This document shows, piece after piece, positions 1 to 5,856 of a DNA stretch of 53,010 bases. The stretch spans positions 1-53,010 of IMG/VR virus record IMGVR_UViG_3300030202_000332; one strand, given 5' to 3'. Below the pieces are notes generated by a model, which saw only the letters and a program-made list of their open reading frames with translations, had not been told where the DNA came from and searched no databases. Position numbers and translations under genes: made by a program. Every line of letters begins with the position of its first letter. The stretch's first letter is position 1. This DNA comes from a virus.

Positions 1-77
1 GGTGTTCTGTCGTATCTTGCTCTTTTAGATTCTTCCCCTACACTTGCTCTTGATCTTGCCTTATCTATATTACCACT
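1..77. repeat. Left terminal identity stretch
   Basis: These 77 bases are identical to 27,879-27,955; the first mismatch is A at 78 versus G at 27,956. The window therefore begins at a point that also exists inside it. This suggests either a repeat boundary in an assembly or the junction of two tandem genomes. Confidence 0.85.
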
Positions 78-200
78 ATGTATTAGTTGGTTTTCTAAAT
101 CTATAATCTTATAGCGGTGCTTAACAAGTAGCCTCATAGCTTTATGTATCTTGTTAACCTCATCTCTATAACTTTCAAAAGTTTCGTTAAATATTACCAT
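1..200 (-). CDS. Conserved small early protein, 3' end outside window
   Basis: The ATG is at 200 and the frame stays open to the window edge (66 codons seen). It matches the complete 85-residue protein at 27,821-28,078, with a near-identical middle containing KHRYKIIDLENQLIHSG. It is basic and helical, with no domain I recognise. It overlaps the end of the upstream gene (stop at 187) by 14 nt, so the two are probably translationally coupled. Partial only because the window starts here. Confidence 0.8.
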   Translation of the reverse strand, partial: MVIFNETFESYRDEVNKIHKAMRLLVKHRYKIIDLENQLIHSGNIDKARSRASVGEESKRARYDRT

Positions 201-480
201 ATTTTTTTATTTTTTGTTTTAGTTTATCGTTTTCCTCTTCTGCTCTTCTAGCTCTTTCTATTGCTCTATTCTTACTAAGCCTATATTCTGATACAGCCTT
301 TTTATAAAGTCTTTTATTGTTAAGATTTTCTTGGAAGTAAAAGGTAATGTTAGAAATAGCCTCAGCCATCTCTTCTATTCTCTCTGTTTTTTTCTTTGTG
401 TATTGCTTTAGTATAATACTAGCTAATAGATTAATATCACCCCATATCTCCATCTCTTTGAGATTGTCTATTTTTCTCAA
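187..480 (-). CDS. Coiled-coil early protein, TTG start
   Basis: 97 residues of unknown function. The second half is rich in R, K and E (RLSKNRAIERARRAEEENDK) and looks like a long helix or coiled coil. The start codon is TTG (478-480), overlapping the TGA stop of the upstream 35-residue gene in a TTGA arrangement. Unit B keeps the same TTG start and overlap at 28,358, which supports it. A downstream ATG would remove the conserved N-terminus. Confidence 0.8.
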   Translation of the reverse strand: MRKIDNLKEMEIWGDINLLASIILKQYTKKKTERIEEMAEAISNITFYFQENLNNKRLYKKAVSEYRLSKNRAIERARRAEEENDKLKQKIKKYGNI

Positions 481-584
481 AATAAAAGATCTATAATAGA
501 TTCTAAAGATAATAGTAACACACTAAGCCCTAATAAGAATAAAGTGAATAGCCCTAGTGAGAAATAGTATTTTAGTTTTTTCAT
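477..584 (-). CDS. 35-residue single-pass membrane peptide
   Basis: Starts MKKLKYYFS and is then almost entirely hydrophobic (GLFTLFLLGLSVLLLSL), so it is a single-pass membrane peptide with a basic N-terminus. The ATG overlaps the stop of the 48-residue gene (ATGA), and its own TGA overlaps the TTG of the next gene. Unit B has an equal-length homologue at 28,355-28,462. Function unknown; the early location argues against a simple holin. Confidence 0.75.
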   Translation of the reverse strand: MKKLKYYFSLGLFTLFLLGLSVLLLSLESIIDLLF

Positions 585-727
585 TTGTTTAGTTCTTTAT
601 ATAAGTTTTCTAGCATTGTTTTAGTTTCCTGTAGAGTTTGTTTTTTAAAACCATCCTCACAATTTCTAATTAAGTATTGTAAGTTACCTTTTATTTTACC
701 GAACTCTCCTGCTTGATGTATATCCAT
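581..727 (-). CDS. 48-residue conserved early protein
   Basis: Soluble, starts MDIHQAGEFGKIKG and ends NLYKELNK. Unit B encodes a 48-residue homologue at 28,466-28,612 with the AGEFGK/AAKFGK core and the KEL(Y)NK end kept while the middle diverges, so selection is on the protein. It is the first gene downstream of the promoter-like element at 743-775. Function unknown. Confidence 0.75.
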   Translation of the reverse strand: MDIHQAGEFGKIKGNLQYLIRNCEDGFKKQTLQETKTMLENLYKELNK

Positions 728-742
728 AATTATTAATTTTTA

Positions 743-775
743 TGCTAATATACAAAACAAAACAATATAAACAAA
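743..775 (-). promoter_or_regulatory. Early promoter-like element P1 (TTTG-N21-TATTAGCA)
   Basis: On the minus strand TTAACATTTGTTTA is followed, 21 nt after TTTG, by TATTAGCA. The same TTAACATTTGTTTA block with the same spacing occurs at 28,628-28,660 (TATTAGCT) and at P2 (4,297-4,329). The Bacteroidota host promoter is TTG-N17-23-TAnnTTTG; here the -33 box fits well and the -7 box only partly. The predicted transcript would start 16-20 nt upstream of the ATG at 727. Confidence 0.5.
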
Positions 776-791
776 TGTTAATTACTTTTTT

Positions 792-932
792 TTATTTTTT
801 ATCGAAAATAGTAGAACAAATAGCTATTCTTTGGTTTGCATCTTTGTATTCATTAACCATAGTAGGATTACTAATACATCTTTGCATAAAGTCTTTTCTA
901 GATTCGTTTGATTTTGGTTTAGGTAGTGGCAT
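792..932 (-). CDS. 46-residue ESRxDFMQRC-type small phage protein
   Basis: Starts MPLPKPKSNESRKDFMQRC and has a second half NEYKDANQRIAICST. I know this pattern (KPKxxESRxxFxxRC...xxxxQRxAxC) as a short segment widespread in phage proteins, often at the N-terminus of structural proteins; its role is not known to me. The two conserved Cys could form a disulfide or bind metal. It overlaps the upstream nuclease gene by 14 nt. The unit B homologue is at 28,667-28,807. Confidence 0.75.
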   Translation of the reverse strand: MPLPKPKSNESRKDFMQRCISNPTMVNEYKDANQRIAICSTIFDKK

Positions 933-1335
933 AATTAATATGTATTTTGTGAGCGTTTTTCTCATCCAGTAGATAACACTCTTTATTATTTCGTTTCTTA
1001 GTCCATAAAGTAGTATCTGGACAATACAGCTCTACAGTTTCTTGTTTAGCTAAATCATTTAGCCAAAATATATAATGCCCTTTAGGATCAGCTACAAAGT
1101 ACAAAGCCTGTGCATCCTCAGCTAAAAGTTTATCAAATTTATATTTTTCTATCATTTTCTTTTCATAATACTTTTTTCTCCACTTAATCTCCATTACAAC
1201 CTGATTACCTTTTGGAGAAGTACCAATACAGTCAAAATGTTCATAGCCACCCCCACACCACTCTAGATTCCACCCATCTTGATTTAATAGGCTTACTATG
1301 GTTTGCTCGAATTGATGTACTTTATTTAGATTCAT
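919..1335 (-). CDS. PD-(D/E)XK-like nuclease (138 aa)
   Basis: Contains FDCIGTSPKGNQVVMEIKW, which fits the D...ExK core of a PD-(D/E)XK nuclease fold on two adjacent strands, followed by a basic helix (KKYYEKKMIEKYKFDKLLAE) and a YFVADPKGHYIFWL strand pair. I start at MNLNKVH (1,335) because the unit B homologue starts at the equivalent position and this gives the same 14-nt overlap with the upstream stop; an in-frame ATG at 1,344 is possible. Likely role in phage DNA processing or recombination; substrate unknown. Confidence 0.65.
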   Translation of the reverse strand: MNLNKVHQFEQTIVSLLNQDGWNLEWCGGGYEHFDCIGTSPKGNQVVMEIKWRKKYYEKKMIEKYKFDKLLAEDAQALYFVADPKGHYIFWLNDLAKQETVELYCPDTTLWTKKRNNKECYLLDEKNAHKIHINYATT

Positions 1336-1522
1336 ATATCTCATTTATATCCTCTATCCAACTTCTATACAACCTACCATTACAGGTGCAGGGCTCATCG
1401 TATTTATGTGAATATAGTTCCGAGTGCAGCCTAGCTACTAACTTGATCTGTGTTTTATTAAGCTCGTTTTGTTTTTTTCTATTTAAAAACTTTTCCCAAA
1501 GTATCCTATCTTCTTTTACCAT
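1322..1522 (-). CDS. 66-residue conserved protein with CTC motif
   Basis: Basic helical N-terminal part, then EPCTCNGRLYRSWIEDIN. The CxC-N-G motif and the tryptophan are kept in unit B (29,197-29,397). The Cys pair may bind metal, but there is no full zinc finger. It sits between the 43-residue GDDCGCDKR protein, with which it overlaps 7 nt, and the nuclease gene. Function unknown. Confidence 0.7.
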   Translation of the reverse strand: MVKEDRILWEKFLNRKKQNELNKTQIKLVARLHSELYSHKYDEPCTCNGRLYRSWIEDINEIYESK

Positions 1523-1647
1523 AACTTTACTTTATTTGCTTTATCTTTTCGTTTGTCGCACCCACAATCATCTCCCCATATCTTTTTTACGATCCATTTT
1601 ATTGCTGTATAGGTTGTAATCTTTTCTATTAAATCTCCTAGCCTCAT
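1516..1647 (-). CDS. 43-residue LGDLIEKIT...GDDCGCDKR protein
   Basis: Starts MRLGDLIEKITTYTAIKW and ends with WGDDCGCDKRKDKANKVKLW. The near-invariant DDCGCDKR segment is a hallmark I associate with short proteins in phages of Bacteroidota; its function is not known to me. The ATG overlaps the TGA of the upstream nuclease (ATGA). Unit B's homologue (29,391-29,522) is almost identical from residue 20 on. Confidence 0.75.
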   Translation of the reverse strand: MRLGDLIEKITTYTAIKWIVKKIWGDDCGCDKRKDKANKVKLW

Positions 1648-2078
1648 AAGTGTTTTTTTTCTGTATATTTTGATATTAAAAATTGTTTTATCAAATATGC
1701 TTGTTTTGTTTTAGTATCTCCTTTACATACAAACTTTCTTTCTTTACAATTATGATTAGAGATACATTTTCTAATATTATCTGTTAGTATCCAATTATAT
1801 TGCATACCATCATATATAACCCAATATTTAGCTTTAGTTGTACTTATACCTGATGGCTTCTCATTAGAGGCGGTTTCTATTATGATATTACCTGTTTTTA
1901 AACTTCTGTTATCAAACTTAACCTCTACACCAAAATTTAACTCTGGTATAAAAATATCATACTCTTTAAAGTAGCCATCTACTATGTAGGCGTTTTTGTA
2001 TTTCTCTTGTATCTTATTTAATACATATATTTCGTGAAACTTACCTCTTTCTAAATCTGCTTTAAAATCTTCTACCAT
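1644..2078 (-). CDS. PD-(D/E)XK-like nuclease (144 aa)
   Basis: Has an N-terminal helix with a conserved Glu (LERGKFHEIYVLNKI), then EYDIFIPELNFGVEVKFD, a classic D...ExK arrangement, then TGNIIIETAS and KPSGISTTKAKYWVIYDG. The order E, D-x(n)-E-x-K plus the SGISTTKA segment matches phage Holliday-junction-resolvase or recombination nucleases of the PD-(D/E)XK clan. It overlaps the sigma-like gene by 7 nt. It probably acts on branched or replicating phage DNA, beside the NinG-like and exonuclease genes. Confidence 0.7.
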   Translation of the reverse strand: MVEDFKADLERGKFHEIYVLNKIQEKYKNAYIVDGYFKEYDIFIPELNFGVEVKFDNRSLKTGNIIIETASNEKPSGISTTKAKYWVIYDGMQYNWILTDNIRKCISNHNCKERKFVCKGDTKTKQAYLIKQFLISKYTEKKHL

Positions 2079-2563
2079 TCTATATTTTTTATTATTAGCA
2101 TCTTAGTATTCTTATAAGTATTGTAAAGACTATAGTAGCTTATTCCTGTTTGCTTAGATAATTCAGCTATTGACATTCCATCAGAAATTAAATCAAAGAT
2201 TTTGCGATCATACCAATACATTTTATCTAAAAGAGTATTTAGCTCTATCATTTTACCTGTAATGTCTTTATGTTTTGTGTTTACTTCAGGCTGTATATAT
2301 TTTTCTAAGTAATCTACATTGACTTTTTGTATCTTAGATTCTTTTCTACATAAATCTAAAAACAAAGATTTTAAAGTACGATACATATAAAAATAGTTGA
2401 TATCATCATCATAAGTTATATCTAACCCTTTATCGAGCAAAATAGAAATTTTTAGGTAAGCCTCTTGTACCACATCCTCACATAGGTATCCTTTACACCC
2501 AAAACTTCTTACAGTTCTTATCCAGGTTTGATGTTTACTCGCAAGTTTCTCAAGAGTTGTCAA
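2072..2563 (-). CDS. Small sigma-70/ECF-like RNA polymerase sigma factor
   Basis: 163 residues. The N-terminal half has a region-2-like pattern (CEDVVQEAYLKI, then INYFYMYRTLKSLFLDLCRKES). The C-terminal half has a region-4-like helix-turn-helix (FDLISDGMSIAELSKQTGISYYSLYNTYKNTKMLI). Length and the two-domain layout fit ECF-type sigma factors; phage versions redirect host polymerase. It is translated as a 14-nt overlap with the upstream ATPase gene. Inference: it may recognise the ACAAAW-N12-nCGTTATA late elements found in this genome. A DNA-binding regulator with sigma ancestry but no polymerase contact is the alternative. Confidence 0.7.
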   Translation of the reverse strand: MTTLEKLASKHQTWIRTVRSFGCKGYLCEDVVQEAYLKISILLDKGLDITYDDDINYFYMYRTLKSLFLDLCRKESKIQKVNVDYLEKYIQPEVNTKHKDITGKMIELNTLLDKMYWYDRKIFDLISDGMSIAELSKQTGISYYSLYNTYKNTKMLIIKNIEW

Positions 2564-3458
2564 TGTTTAATTGTTTTTTAGTTCTATATTTTATTAAATT
2601 TTTACCACCTATTTCAAAACCTACATTGTTCAATATTGACTTAAACATTATTGGGGCTTCGTGACTTGTAGGTTTATAGCCCAAAGAAATTTCCTTCACT
2701 TTTGCGACAAAAAGTCTAGTATACATCCAAGAATCTGGACTTGCAATATATCTATGAACTATTAAAAAATCATCACATCTATTGCCATTTACAGCACCCC
2801 CCTCACTATCTCCTATAGTAGGCGGAGGAGTCATACCAGATTGAGGATGATTAGGAGAATGTTTACGGCGTAGGCTCTCAGTCACGGCGTGCGCACATAT
2901 CCAAGTTGATACATTATATTTTTTGCAAAATAACCGAATCTCAGTCAAGCACTCATAGCTGTATTCATAACCATTTGTGTTTCTTAAATCTTTTCTTAAA
3001 GAGTTTATAGGATCAATTAATAATCCGTCATAATCCCAAGCATCTTTTACTTTTTCAGCTAAGTCTAATAATTCTTTGTAAGTGTATTGCCTGTTTATGT
3101 CAACAAACTTAAAATGATTATACACAAAGTCTCTAGACTTTTCGTAGTCTTTCTCTTCTATTTTGTTTATAGGTTTGCCTTCTAAGAATTCAATAAGTTT
3201 TTTTATGAGTTGTACAGCGTCATTTTCTGACGAAAATACTAGCCATTTAATTTTATGTTTTATTGAATAAAGTAACATAAGATAAAACGTGAAGTGTGTT
3301 TTACCTACGTTATTATGCCCCAAAATAAAATTCATATTTCCAGCAACAAAGCGGAATGAAGCGTCTAGCTCTTTATTACCTAGCTTTAATGCCTCTTTGA
3401 CTTTACCTTTTCTAAAGTCGTTTAGTTTGTTAATATGTTCATCGTAGTTTATAAGCAT
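2550..3458 (-). CDS. RecA-fold/DnaB-like replicative ATPase
   Basis: 302 residues. Walker A GHNNVGKT at residues 47-54, an FSSEN segment after the second strand, and Walker B DGLLIDPINSL near 145. An HAVT segment near 190 resembles the glutamine/His switch of RecA/DnaB-type (AAA_25) ATPases. There is no primase domain. With the ssDNA-binding candidates upstream it is the likely replication helicase or recombination ATPase. The ATG directly follows the T-tract of an intrinsic terminator (3,459-3,482), so expression may depend on read-through. Confidence 0.75.
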   Translation of the reverse strand: MLINYDEHINKLNDFRKGKVKEALKLGNKELDASFRFVAGNMNFILGHNNVGKTHFTFYLMLLYSIKHKIKWLVFSSENDAVQLIKKLIEFLEGKPINKIEEKDYEKSRDFVYNHFKFVDINRQYTYKELLDLAEKVKDAWDYDGLLIDPINSLRKDLRNTNGYEYSYECLTEIRLFCKKYNVSTWICAHAVTESLRRKHSPNHPQSGMTPPPTIGDSEGGAVNGNRCDDFLIVHRYIASPDSWMYTRLFVAKVKEISLGYKPTSHEAPIMFKSILNNVGFEIGGKNLIKYRTKKQLNIDNS

Positions 3459-3482
3459 AAAAAAAGGGGGTAGTTAGCCCCC
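3459..3482 (-). terminator. Intrinsic terminator abutting the ATPase ATG
   Basis: Minus strand: GGGGG, loop CTAACTA, CCCCC, then seven T, then ATG of the ATPase gene with no spacer. The same structure is at 31,337-31,360. A five-GC stem plus T7 is a good rho-independent terminator. Its position between the SSB-like gene and the ATPase gene suggests attenuation. Confidence 0.8.
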
Positions 3483-3499
3483 TATATTAAAATAGTTTA

Positions 3500-3841
3500 T
3501 TAGAATGGTAGATCATCTTCTCTGTCTGGAGACTGAGCCTCCACAGCTACTTCCTCACGATACTCTCTAACTCTCCATCCTTGTAAGCTAGTGAAGTAAA
3601 GAGTTTTGCCCTCTCTGTTTTCCCAAGCTCTACCTCTAACATTGTAAAATACCTCTACGTTGTTACCTACTTTACAAACAGGATCTTCTAAAAGTCCTAC
3701 ATTGTTTTGTGTGAAATCGAGAGCTACTACCTGTGGATATTTATCCATAGTTTCTATAACTAGCTTTCTTACTCTGAAATTACCTTTTTCTTCTAATTCT
3801 GTGATTTGTTTTACTTTTCCTTTAATTGACATTTGATTCAT
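3500..3841 (-). CDS. DUF3127-like single-strand DNA-binding protein
   Basis: 113 residues. The pattern IKGKVKQITE...FRVRKLVIET...YPQVVALDFTQNNV...VGNNVEVFYNVRGRAWENREGKTLYFTSLQGWRV is that of the DUF3127 family, OB-fold proteins common in Bacteroidota and their phages and thought to bind ssDNA. The acidic tail ends DREDDLPF, the typical SSB C-terminal tip that recruits replication partners. It lies between the second OB-fold candidate and the terminator in front of the ATPase. Confidence 0.8.
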   Translation of the reverse strand: MNQMSIKGKVKQITELEEKGNFRVRKLVIETMDKYPQVVALDFTQNNVGLLEDPVCKVGNNVEVFYNVRGRAWENREGKTLYFTSLQGWRVREYREEVAVEAQSPDREDDLPF

Positions 3842-3844
3842 TTT

Positions 3845-4198
3845 TTATTTATTTACGAAATTTATTAGTATTTGTGCATCTGCGATAACAGTATGTATAT
3901 CAGCTTGAGGGTTACCTCTATTGAAGTCTACTGCTGCCTTAACCATTGATTGTCTTATAATCAACTGATCTTTATTGTTGTTTACTGTAGGTTGAGGATT
4001 GTACTCTAGCTTAGCTGTTTTGTATTCCTCATTGGTAATTTTAAATTCAATTAAATCTCCCACAGATTTTTTGAAGCTTCCCTTTGCCAAAAATTGGTAT
4101 TCTTTACCATCATCAAAGGTTACTTGATACTTGTTAAAAGTTCCTGAAGCGTTTGTATATTCGCCTCTAGGACTGATGTACTTGATTTTTCCTTTCAT
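3845..4198 (-). CDS. OB-fold-like DNA-binding protein with RQSMVKAAV motif
   Basis: 117 residues. The first 65 or so are beta-rich (KGKIKYISPRGEYTN, KYQVTFDDGKEYQF), consistent with an OB fold. The C-terminal helix QLIIRQSMVKAAVDFNRG carries the RQxxxKAAV pattern seen near the C-terminus of several phage replication and ssDNA-binding proteins. The start overlaps the 41-residue ORF upstream. It is 3 nt from the DUF3127-like gene, so both are likely co-expressed from P2. Confidence 0.6.
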   Translation of the reverse strand: MKGKIKYISPRGEYTNASGTFNKYQVTFDDGKEYQFLAKGSFKKSVGDLIEFKITNEEYKTAKLEYNPQPTVNNNKDQLIIRQSMVKAAVDFNRGNPQADIHTVIADAQILINFVNK

Positions 4199-4292
4199 TT
4201 TGTAATTTATTAATTTTTTGTGTTAATGATTGTATCCTAAGATTTAGAAAGTGTATTTGCTCATCTTTTGGATCTTTGTAATTATATTTCAT
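4167..4292 (-). CDS. 41-residue helical microprotein, first gene after P2
   Basis: Starts MKYNYKDPKDEQ, then a helix ending NKLQNERKN. Unit B has a 41-residue homologue at the same place (32,045-32,170) sharing PKDE, KIN and ERKN while the rest differs, so I consider it real. Its 3' end overlaps the next gene by 32 nt in another frame. The ATG is only 4 nt past the -7-like TAACTTTA, so the mRNA would be nearly leaderless. Confidence 0.65.
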   Translation of the reverse strand: MKYNYKDPKDEQIHFLNLRIQSLTQKINKLQNERKNQVHQS

Positions 4293-4296
4293 ATTA

Positions 4297-4329
4297 TAAA
4301 GTTAAGTAAAAAAAATTGATTTAAACAAA
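4297..4329 (-). promoter_or_regulatory. Early promoter-like element P2 (TTTG-N21-TAACTTTA)
   Basis: Minus strand: TTAACATTTGTTTA followed 21 nt after TTTG by TAACTTTA, close to the Bacteroidota consensus TTG-N17-23-TAnnTTTG. It lies directly downstream of the terminator at 4,338-4,369. The unit B equivalent (32,185-32,217) keeps the spacing and the TAACTTTA exactly. Confidence 0.6.
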
Positions 4330-4337
4330 TGTTAATT

Positions 4338-4369
4338 AAAAAAAAAGAGGCTTACAGATGTAAACCCCT
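4338..4369 (-). terminator. Intrinsic terminator after the NinG-like gene
   Basis: Minus strand 10-bp stem (AGGGGTTTAC / GTAAGCCTCT, with two G-T wobbles), tetraloop ATCT, then nine T. In unit B the same stem (32,236-32,267) carries a TTCG tetraloop, and the stem changes are compensated. It ends the NinG-like transcript before P2 starts the next one. Confidence 0.8.
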
Positions 4370-4389
4370 CTCAAAACAAAGGAAAAAAA

Positions 4390-4788
4390 TTATAAATTAG
4401 TTACTTTTTGTTTATATTCATTTATTAAATCTACTAAATCTTGATCAGTTTGTTTTATTATTTTCTTACTTTCTATTAACAATTCCTCTGCTATATTATA
4501 TCCATACTCTTTATTTAGATTCATAGCAAAGATATACTGTCTACCATAAAAGTGGCAATTACAACTATAACACTGGCTTCTGCAATTCCGTTCATCCCAT
4601 CTAAGTATTCTAGATTTCCTAGAAATAAAATGTCCGTTCTGCATACCCTCACCTTTCCAATATGCTTTTTTGTTACAGGTATAACATTTTACTATTCCGT
4701 TTTTATCTGCATATTTACGCCTTATGTATTCGCTAAATACAGCATCTAACTTTTTAATTAAATTTTTTCTAGAAATTTTACGTGGCAT
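4390..4788 (-). CDS. ninG: NinG/Rap-like recombination endonuclease
   Basis: 132 residues. Cys-rich core: C35-x2-C38 (KCYTCNKKAYWKGEGMQ), NGHFISRK at 51-58, and NCRSQCYSCNCHFYG from residue 68. This is the pattern of lambda NinG (Rap), a structure-specific nuclease acting on Holliday junctions and recombination intermediates; the Cys bind zinc around an HNH-like NGH. It is slightly shorter than lambda NinG. It is flanked by AT-rich noncoding DNA upstream and a terminator downstream, so probably its own unit. Identity with unit B in the core is very high. Confidence 0.85.
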   Translation of the reverse strand: MPRKISRKNLIKKLDAVFSEYIRRKYADKNGIVKCYTCNKKAYWKGEGMQNGHFISRKSRILRWDERNCRSQCYSCNCHFYGRQYIFAMNLNKEYGYNIAEELLIESKKIIKQTDQDLVDLINEYKQKVTNL

Positions 4789-4899
4789 ATTGTAATTTAC
4801 AAAAAAAAAGTATAACTTTGCCTATATATATATATATAATATATACACTTCCCTTAAACAACTTACTCTGTAAATAATATATATTAATTATATATACCG
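4789..4899. other. Conserved AT-rich noncoding region between holin and ninG
   Basis: 111 bases without an ORF. It holds two AT alternating tracts (about 4,824-4,848 and 4,877-4,897) that could pair, a conserved centre CACTTCCCTTAAACAAC, and on the plus strand TTG-N20-TAACTTTG (4,790-4,820), an exact Bacteroidota promoter match pointing away from every gene. Unit B keeps the layout (32,685-32,799). Candidates: origin, small RNA, or ninG promoter region. Confidence 0.5.
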
Positions 4900-5349
4900 C
4901 TATTTTTTGTTTATTGATTTAAACACTTTCTCAATACCTCTACTACCAAAATAAAAAATAGTCATAGTAGAAAACAAAGAAGTAATACTTGGTATGTATT
5001 GCTCTCGTATTTGAAACTCTCCTAAGTTACCATCAAAGAAAATACAGCTCATATATAATAAAAACATAGCACCATAAGAAATAGGGCGTACTAATCTAGT
5101 AATATTGTGCTCATTGTCAGATTGTAGCCTTTTAGTTACCTCTTGCATCTCTATTTCGTCTTGTTTTAAGAGTTCTAAGGCTATTTCTCTATCTTTCTCT
5201 GACATAGTATCATCTTTGTCTAAAATGTTCTTTACAAGTCCTAATACACCATTGTCTGGTAAAGCTGTACCTACCAAATTTACAATATCACTACCCTTAG
5301 ACAATAAGAATTTGCCTACTTTAGTTTCGTTAAATTTCTTTTTACTCAT
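4900..5349 (-). CDS. Holin-like membrane protein
   Basis: 149 residues. Long N-terminal amphipathic part (KVGKFLLSKGSDIVNLVG, then acidic EKDREIALELLKQDEIEMQEV), followed by RLVRPISYGAMFLLYMSCIFF and a second hydrophobic segment (SLFSTMTIFYFGSRGIEK). The VRP-hydrophobic...YFGSRGxEK arrangement is typical of the 3TM/GTA-type holin superfamily. It would permeabilise the inner membrane to release the M15 peptidase encoded two genes upstream. Unit B carries a clearly diverged relative at 32,800. Confidence 0.7.
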   Translation of the reverse strand: MSKKKFNETKVGKFLLSKGSDIVNLVGTALPDNGVLGLVKNILDKDDTMSEKDREIALELLKQDEIEMQEVTKRLQSDNEHNITRLVRPISYGAMFLLYMSCIFFDGNLGEFQIREQYIPSITSLFSTMTIFYFGSRGIEKVFKSINKK

Positions 5350-5488
5350 AATAAAATCTCCATTTTAATTGTATAATTACTAAGTATATGTTTAGCTCCT
5401 CATAGTTGTATTCTTCAGGCTCAGCAGGAAAATAATTAAATCCTAAATTAAGTCCATTAGGTAACAAAAGTATAATTTGAAAGTCCAT
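5342..5488 (-). CDS. 48-residue conserved lysis-cassette protein
   Basis: Starts MDFQIILLLPNG and includes GFNYFPAEPEEYNYEELNIY before ending QLKWRFYYE. Short, hydrophobic and aromatic, with a PxGxxxGFNYF...ELNIYL...KWRF pattern familiar from phages of Bacteroidota. Overlaps on both sides: TAATG with the peptidase, 8 nt with the holin. Unit B's version (33,242-33,388) is very similar although the genes on both sides are strongly diverged. Function unknown. Confidence 0.75.
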   Translation of the reverse strand: MDFQIILLLPNGLNLGFNYFPAEPEEYNYEELNIYLVIIQLKWRFYYE

Positions 5489-5856
5489 TAGTAAGTCCAG
5501 ATTAAGTGTGATGGTTTGTCTTTGTCTATATCAACGTGTATAAACGTATTTGCTATTCCTATTCTGTTAAATCCTACATCTAAAAGAATATCTACTAGCT
5601 CAAATCGATCCTTAGAGTTATTACAGTGTATATCTACTGCAAGTCCTTTAAGGTGGCTAGAGTTTGGTGATGCTTTATAGCCTCTTGCTTTTAGATCCTC
5701 GTTATACTCTTTTGTTCTATAACCGCTTGTTATTTTTATAGGTTTATCAAACTTTTCTCTAGCTAAGTCTAACATCTCTAATATTTCAGAATTCATATTT
5801 TTACCTGATCCTAACTCATCAGGGCTATCAAATTCTGTATAATTAAAATATCTCAT
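5488..5856 (-). CDS. Peptidase M15A family endolysin
   Basis: 122 residues. Zinc-peptidase motifs of M15A (D-Ala-D-Ala carboxypeptidase-like): KITSGYRTKEYN, SSHLKGLAVDIH with H68 and D75, and FIHVDID with H107. Length matches the minimal catalytic domain, with no wall-binding domain. It would cleave peptidoglycan cross-links at lysis. No signal peptide, so it needs the holin. Unit B has a different M15A enzyme at the same place (152 aa). Confidence 0.85.
   Translation of the reverse strand: MRYFNYTEFDSPDELGSGKNMNSEILEMLDLAREKFDKPIKITSGYRTKEYNEDLKARGYKASPNSSHLKGLAVDIHCNNSKDRFELVDILLDVGFNRIGIANTFIHVDIDKDKPSHLIWTY

Noticed and set aside
1212-1619. Plus-strand open frame of 135 codons and many other plus-strand frames of 60-118 codons
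   Set aside because: They lie antisense to conserved minus-strand genes, have odd composition (Leu/Ser/Phe-rich shadows) and their protein sequences are not conserved between units beyond what the real frame imposes.
4824-4897. Alternating AT tracts as a tRNA-like or riboswitch structure
   Set aside because: Low complexity can pair in many ways; there is no acceptor-stem or aptamer pattern, so only a generic noncoding element is reported.
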